Shown here: piece by piece, positions 59,971 through 64,000 of the stretch
Position numbering within the stretch: position 1 is the first letter of the stretch
Layout of the letters: every line of letters begins with the position of its first letter
Assembly (NCBI RefSeq): GCF_028554725.1
Contig: NC_071669.1
Location: 53,933,001 to 53,997,000, forward strand
Reading direction: 5' to 3'
DNA: 64,000 bases
Origin: Zeugodacus cucurbitae
Taxonomy: Eukaryota; Arthropoda; Insecta; Diptera; Tephritidae
Notes under the pieces: generated by a model
Seen by the model: only the letters and a program-made list of their open reading frames with translations
Databases searched by the model: none
What the model was told of the DNA's origin: nothing
Made by a program: the position numbers and the translations under genes

Positions 59971-60486
59971 CGTCAGACTCACTATGAGAAGCATGTAGGA
60001 GCACCGTTACCCCATTGCGGTTTACTAATGGACAGATGGGCCTCGGTTGAGCTGGGTAGTCACTAGGACATGTGCAGTCGCAAGATCCTTCTGGCGCAGT
60101 AGGTCTACCGAGCTCTACGCCCTCAATAAAGCTTAGCTCTCCTTAGTCGTAGGAGTTCTTACTGGCCATTGTGCCATCGGGATCCAGGCTGTAAGGTTAA
60201 AAATTTTACCGAACGCTAGCTGTATAAGCTGCATGGAGAAGGATAAGGTGGAATCATTTCATCACTTTCTTCTGGAATGTTTCGCCTTTGCGAGATCAAT
60301 AAAGAGATTTGTTGGTTCTCACTTTTTCGAGTAAGCTCGCGAAATAGCAGATTTGTAGTAGGATCAGGGCGCGTTGTCGACTCCTAATTGCTAATGAAGG
60401 GGGGGAACCAGGCTTCACAAAGGACTGTATTTTAAAATCTACGTGTGTTTCCCTTTGGGAAACAGCCTTAAAACCCTAACCTAACC
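59971..60486 (+). mobile_element. Jockey/I-type non-LTR insertion with target duplication and CCTAA tail
   Basis: The 12-mer TAACACCTAAAA is present at 59959-59970 and again at 60487-60498, directly flanking the insert. The insert's 3' end reads CCCTAACCTAACC. Translation in changing frames gives GVLTGHCAIGIQAVRLK and ISCMEKDKVESFHHFLLECF, the Cys/His tail after a Jockey-type RNase H. It is 5'-truncated and frameshifted. The host sequence is a family A element, whose AACACCTAAAA block is interrupted. Confidence 0.8.
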
Positions 60487-61325
60487 TAACACCTAAAATT
60501 TAACGAGTTAGATATAGAGTTATACATATGTATATACCAAAGTTATTATGGTGACGAGTGGAGTTGAAATCCGCATGCAGACAGACATCCGTCCGTCCGT
60601 CTGTGCACACTAAAACATGAGTAAAAATTAAGATATATTGATGAAACTTGGTACACGTGTTCCTTGGCACTTTTGATATAAAAAAATGGGCATGGTCCCG
60701 CCACTTATGGATTAATACCTATATCTCAGAAACTACATGACCAATTTCAACGAAATACGGTTCGAACTATTTCCTTGGCATCTCAATGCTATAGTCTGAT
60801 AACAATTTTGAAGTCCATCTGATCGTTCAATACAATATATAAGTTAAACAACCGATATCGGATCAAAACTTTGCACAAATACTATATTTCGAGCATAACC
60901 CGTCATATTCGTCGGAATCGGACTGTAACTTTTCAAGGTCCCAGATACCGAACATGAGGACCTCAGAGCTTGTGGCTAGTATTTTTTTATAGAATCGGTA
61001 AATCTTCCAGATATTCTAAAGAAATTCAAAGGCGATGTGTTCCTTCTAATAGTATGACTCCTTGCCAAAAGTGTGCAAAATCAGTTCCCCTAGCCCCCAC
61101 AAACCTCATATGTATACGTATTTTCAAACTTCCGGTGGATTTTATAGCTTGGTGGTAAAAATTAGTGAGATTGGTTCGGGAATTACCTCAGTCCCCAAAT
61201 ACTACATATATAATGATTTTCGTTAATCTAATGGACTCTCTGGTCAAATTGTGTGTTCTAGTAAGACAATTAAATTACGAGAGTATACAATTTTCTATTA
61301 CACCTGAACTTAGTATTACCTTATT
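60487..61325 (-). mobile_element. decayed DINE-1-like family A copy 5
   Basis: ACGAGTTAGATATAGAGTTA, ACATCCGTCCGTCCGTCTGT, ATGGTCCCGCCACTTATGG and ATATCTCAGAAACTACATGA follow the order of copy 2. The distal piece lies before the retroelement insertion (about 59930-59970). The outer hairpin near 61290-61325 is barely recognisable. This is the oldest-looking of the family A copies with an end. Confidence 0.7.
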
Positions 61326-61440
61326 GGTTTACAGACTACCTAGTGAAAAAAGAACGAAGTATTTTTTTGAAAACCAGTAAAGAAGCATGCTTTCAAACCA
61401 AAACTAGTCCCTTAGTTAATAGTAAGAAAATTGGAAAAAA

Positions 61441-62377
61441 CAAGTAAGGAAGGGCTAAGTTCGGGTGTAACCGAACATTTTATACTCTCGCAATTTATAT
61501 ATTTAACTTTATTTATATTATATAATACACAATTTGACCCACATATTCGTCATATATATTGTATAAAGTCCATTGAAAGTTGGAATCCCTAATATTCGGT
61601 TAGAAGCACCGAGGTCCTGGTGTTCGATATATGGGGTCTTAAAAACCTATGGTCCGATTTCGGCGATTTTTAGAATGGGGCTGCCACACTATTAACATAG
61701 TATTTGTGCAAAGTTCTGCACCGATATATTCAATAGTGCTTACTTTATATATTGTAAAGTAAACGATTCAGATCATCTTCAAAGTTCTGGTATATAGGAA
61801 GTAGGCGTGGTTGTGAAGCGATTTGGCCTATTTTCACAACATATCATTGGGATGTAAATAAACTATTACAAACCAAGTTTCATTGAAATCGGTCGAGTAG
61901 TTCCTGAGATATGGTTTTTGACCCATAAGTAGGCGACGCCACGCCCATTTTTCATTTTGTAAAAAATTCTGAGTGCAGCTTTCATCTGCCATTTCTTATG
62001 TGAAATTTAGTGTTTCTGACGTTTTTCGTTAGTGAATTAACCCACTTTAAGTAATTTTCAATCTAACTTTTGTATGGGAGGTGGGCGTAGTTATGATCCG
62101 ATTTTGCAACCTTCCTATGGTGCCAAGAAATAAGTATGCCAAGTTTCATCAAGATATCTTAATTTTTACTCAAGTTACAGCTTGCACAGACGGGCGGACG
62201 GACGGACGGACGGACAGACAGACATTCGGATTTCAAATCTACTCTTCACCCTGATCACTTTGGTATACATATATAACCCTATATCTAACTCGTTTAGTTT
62301 TGGGTGTTACAAACAACCGTTATGTGAACAAAACTATAATACTCTCTTTAGCAACATTTGCTGCGAGAGTATAAAAA
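61441..62377 (+). mobile_element. DINE-1-like element, family A copy 4 (internally deleted)
   Basis: Its ends are nearly identical to copy 3: CAAGTAAGGAAGGGCTAAG and CTGCGAGAGTATAAAAA. A stretch present in copy 3 (from about 49278 to 49570) is missing after GGTGGGCGTAGTTATGATCC at about 62100. The core is GGACGGACGGACGGACAGAC. It looks like a relatively young copy. Confidence 0.87.
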
Positions 62378-63746
62378 CAAAAATAAATTGTAAAAGTATT
62401 CACAAAGCAATTGCTGGTTTCGGCAGAAATAAGAAAGGCAAGGTGCAGAAAAACTTGAGTGCTCCTCAAAAACTTTAAGGAATTAACATTTCCTTGCTTA
62501 AAGTGTCTATGCTTGTATTTTTGTAACGCATTTGGCAGCGTTGCTCAAAAAATTGTGGTAGGTAATGAGAAGATGAGATATCTGGTGGTAGAAATTGAAT
62601 TTTGAACTTGATAAATTTACGCAGAACAGCTTGCTACAAGTACTTTTTGAACAAAAAAAAAAAAGAGAAAAAGAACATAAAACGAATTCTCTTCTCTACT
62701 TACAAAGAAATTCTGCATTAGACAAACAATTTGACACCGCACAAGACACAAGTTCAGGGAATACCTCACAACACTTCCGACAGCAGCAAGCGCAAAGTTA
62801 ATGAATCAAAAATACCCACATACACACTACTGGGGCACCCACTGCGGTATCATTGACGACGTCACGACGTGACGCATCGCCGCTAGCGCACGCAGCTACT
62901 TCATTGATTACAAAGTTGCCGTGCAGCATTGTTGTTGTTGTTTTTTTTTATTTTTCATAAGCATTTATAAACAACCCGATGGCATCAAGTGGTTCCACAG
63001 ACAACAGCGCTGTCGTCGTCGCTGCCACTGCTGCTGCTGCATTGCGGTTAACGTTGACCTTAACGTAGCTCCAGCAGCGTCGGCGTTGCTACCGGCAAAT
63101 GAAATATTCCAGTGGCATACGCTGCGATAGTACGCCACGAGCCGCGTAAACGATTGGATGTAAACAGTTTCGAGTGCGCATAGCAGAGCACGGCACAGCA
63201 AGCGAACGGCGTTTGTGTTTTGTTAGTGTTTGTGTGTGTGTGTGTGAACTTTAAGTTTTAAATTGCGTTTTAATTCATGAAAATAGCTGGTATTATAGTT
63301 AGCTGGAAGGCGGGAAAGTTGCGACGAGAAACTACATATATGCACTACAAACACATATGTACATATATGTACATATATCTCATATGCATTTGGTGTGTGT
63401 GTGGGCAAAGAATTTTTGAATAAAAAATCGTAATTTGAAACTTATTTCCTCAATGATGCTGCACAAATGCAATCGCGGTGTATTTTTAAATGCAAAAATG
63501 TGCGGAAAATAATTTTTCTAAATAACAACAAGAACTTCGAAGGTGATTCCAACAAAAACAAAATATGAAAAACCAAACCAAAAAATTCAAAAACCACTAG
63601 TGTATGCAATTTGTATTTGACTCAGTGCATTTGAGTTGTGTTTGTGTTTGGGTTAAGAGCACAACGTCCGCCCAAAAGTTCAACGATTTATAAACAAATA
63701 ATTAAAAAAAAATATATATACAACAAAAATAACAATAACAACAAAT
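62378..63746 (+). promoter_or_regulatory. upstream region and 5' UTR of the GPCR gene
   Basis: GC content rises after about 62830, and the region has CA/GT microsatellites (63228-63245, 63390-63402) and ACATATGTACATATAT patches. It should hold the promoter and 5' UTR of the receptor gene. The CAACAAATATG start context fits a fly start site. I could not place the transcription start or exclude upstream non-coding exons. Confidence 0.45.
62860..62874. promoter_or_regulatory. inverted CRE-like half sites
   Basis: CGTCACGACGTGACG is a perfect inverted repeat of the CREB half-site CGTCA, separated by a few bases, with a further GACGTCAC overlap to its left. It lies 887 bases before the GPCR start codon. 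Function is inference. Confidence 0.4.
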
Positions 63747-64000
63747 ATGTCGAATATCAGTCTATCCACGTTGAACTCCCTCGACTCTGAGGAAGCCACA
63801 ACAAGTGATTTCATTACGAATCTCTCCACAAGCACCACGCCAAGCATCATCGAACAATCACTGACTTTGTATCATAATCGGCGCCGCTTGCTATTCAGTG
63901 GCTTTGTGCTGTTGCTTGGCGTTATTGGCAATTCTTTGGCGCTGGCGATTTTGGCGCGCAAAAAGGCGACGAAGAATAGCAAGTATACGTTGTTGTTACG
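63747..64000 (+). CDS. prostaglandin-receptor-like rhodopsin-class GPCR (3' partial)
   Basis: ATG at 63747 opens 84 full codons with no stop and runs off the window. The N-terminus is Ser/Thr-rich with two N-glycosylation sequons (NIS at residue 3, NLS at 25), as for an extracellular tail. Residues about 48-70 (LLFSGFVLLLGVIGNSLALA) are transmembrane helix 1 of a class A GPCR, with the conserved GN at 61-62. The following ARKKATKNSKYTLLLR is the first inner loop and the start of helix 2. This loop wording resembles Drosophila CG7497, annotated as a prostaglandin EP-type receptor. Vertebrate EP receptors couple through Gs or Gi, but no coupling can be read from this part. The family call is firm and the EP subtype is moderate, because only helix 1 is visible. 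Confidence 0.8.
   Translation, partial: MSNISLSTLNSLDSEEATTSDFITNLSTSTTPSIIEQSLTLYHNRRRLLFSGFVLLLGVIGNSLALAILARKKATKNSKYTLLL

Noticed and set aside
60470..60486. CCTAA repeats as a chromosome end or fossil telomere
   Set aside because: Only about three units, located at the 3' end of a retroelement with a target duplication, so a tail is the simpler reading.

Overview
The window is AT-rich nuclear DNA from a higher dipteran fly. Genes are split by short introns with GT-AG borders and Drosophila-like start contexts. The four protein genes have recognisable Drosophila orthologues: CG32344 is DDX54, CG7510 is anchor, CG7497 is a prostaglandin-type receptor, and the GABPB-like gene may be CG32343. 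Abundant repeats with Helentron-derivative (DINE-1/INE-1-like) architecture fit a tephritid-type fly, but the species assignment is inference. All four genes lie on the + strand. Layout: (1) 97-2948 is the 3' part of a GA-binding protein beta-like gene (ankyrin repeats plus C-terminal coiled coil). Its first exons lie before the window. (2) 4795-7811 is a complete nine-exon DDX54/Dbp10 RNA helicase (819 aa), with a perfect CACGTG E-box about 70 bases before the ATG. (3) 8867-41308 is a complete 13-exon anchor/GPR155 (LYCHOS-type) gene (970 aa). A 26.35-kb first intron separates the N-terminal exon from the remaining exons, which lie at 35453-41308. (4) 63747-64000 is the first coding exon of a rhodopsin-class GPCR resembling EP-type prostaglandin receptors. 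It runs off the window. For the three multi-exon genes I reconstructed exon borders by hand. All joins stay in frame and the coding lengths divide by three, which supports the models. Intron 1 of anchor and the 22 kb between anchor and the GPCR are mostly decayed, nested mobile DNA. Two families (called A and B here) have DINE-1-type architecture: hairpin ends, a GTCY-rich core and CACGCCC phrases. A has six copies or fragments and B has two. Also present are TIR elements (E, a PIF/Harbinger-like F, a mariner relic inside an anchor intron, pogo/Tigger-like ends, a mariner-type MITE), an unclassified repeat family D, and several broken non-LTR retrotransposon ends. Several insertion orders can be read directly: B inside E, A inside D, and a non-LTR fragment with a clean 12-bp target duplication inside A. 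I saw no CRISPR, operon, rRNA, tRNA or virus-like gene. I found no convincing new biological system. The most interesting items are the DINE-like families co-occurring with a fragment that resembles a Helentron endonuclease, the 154-bp tandem module inside family B, and the nested insertions.
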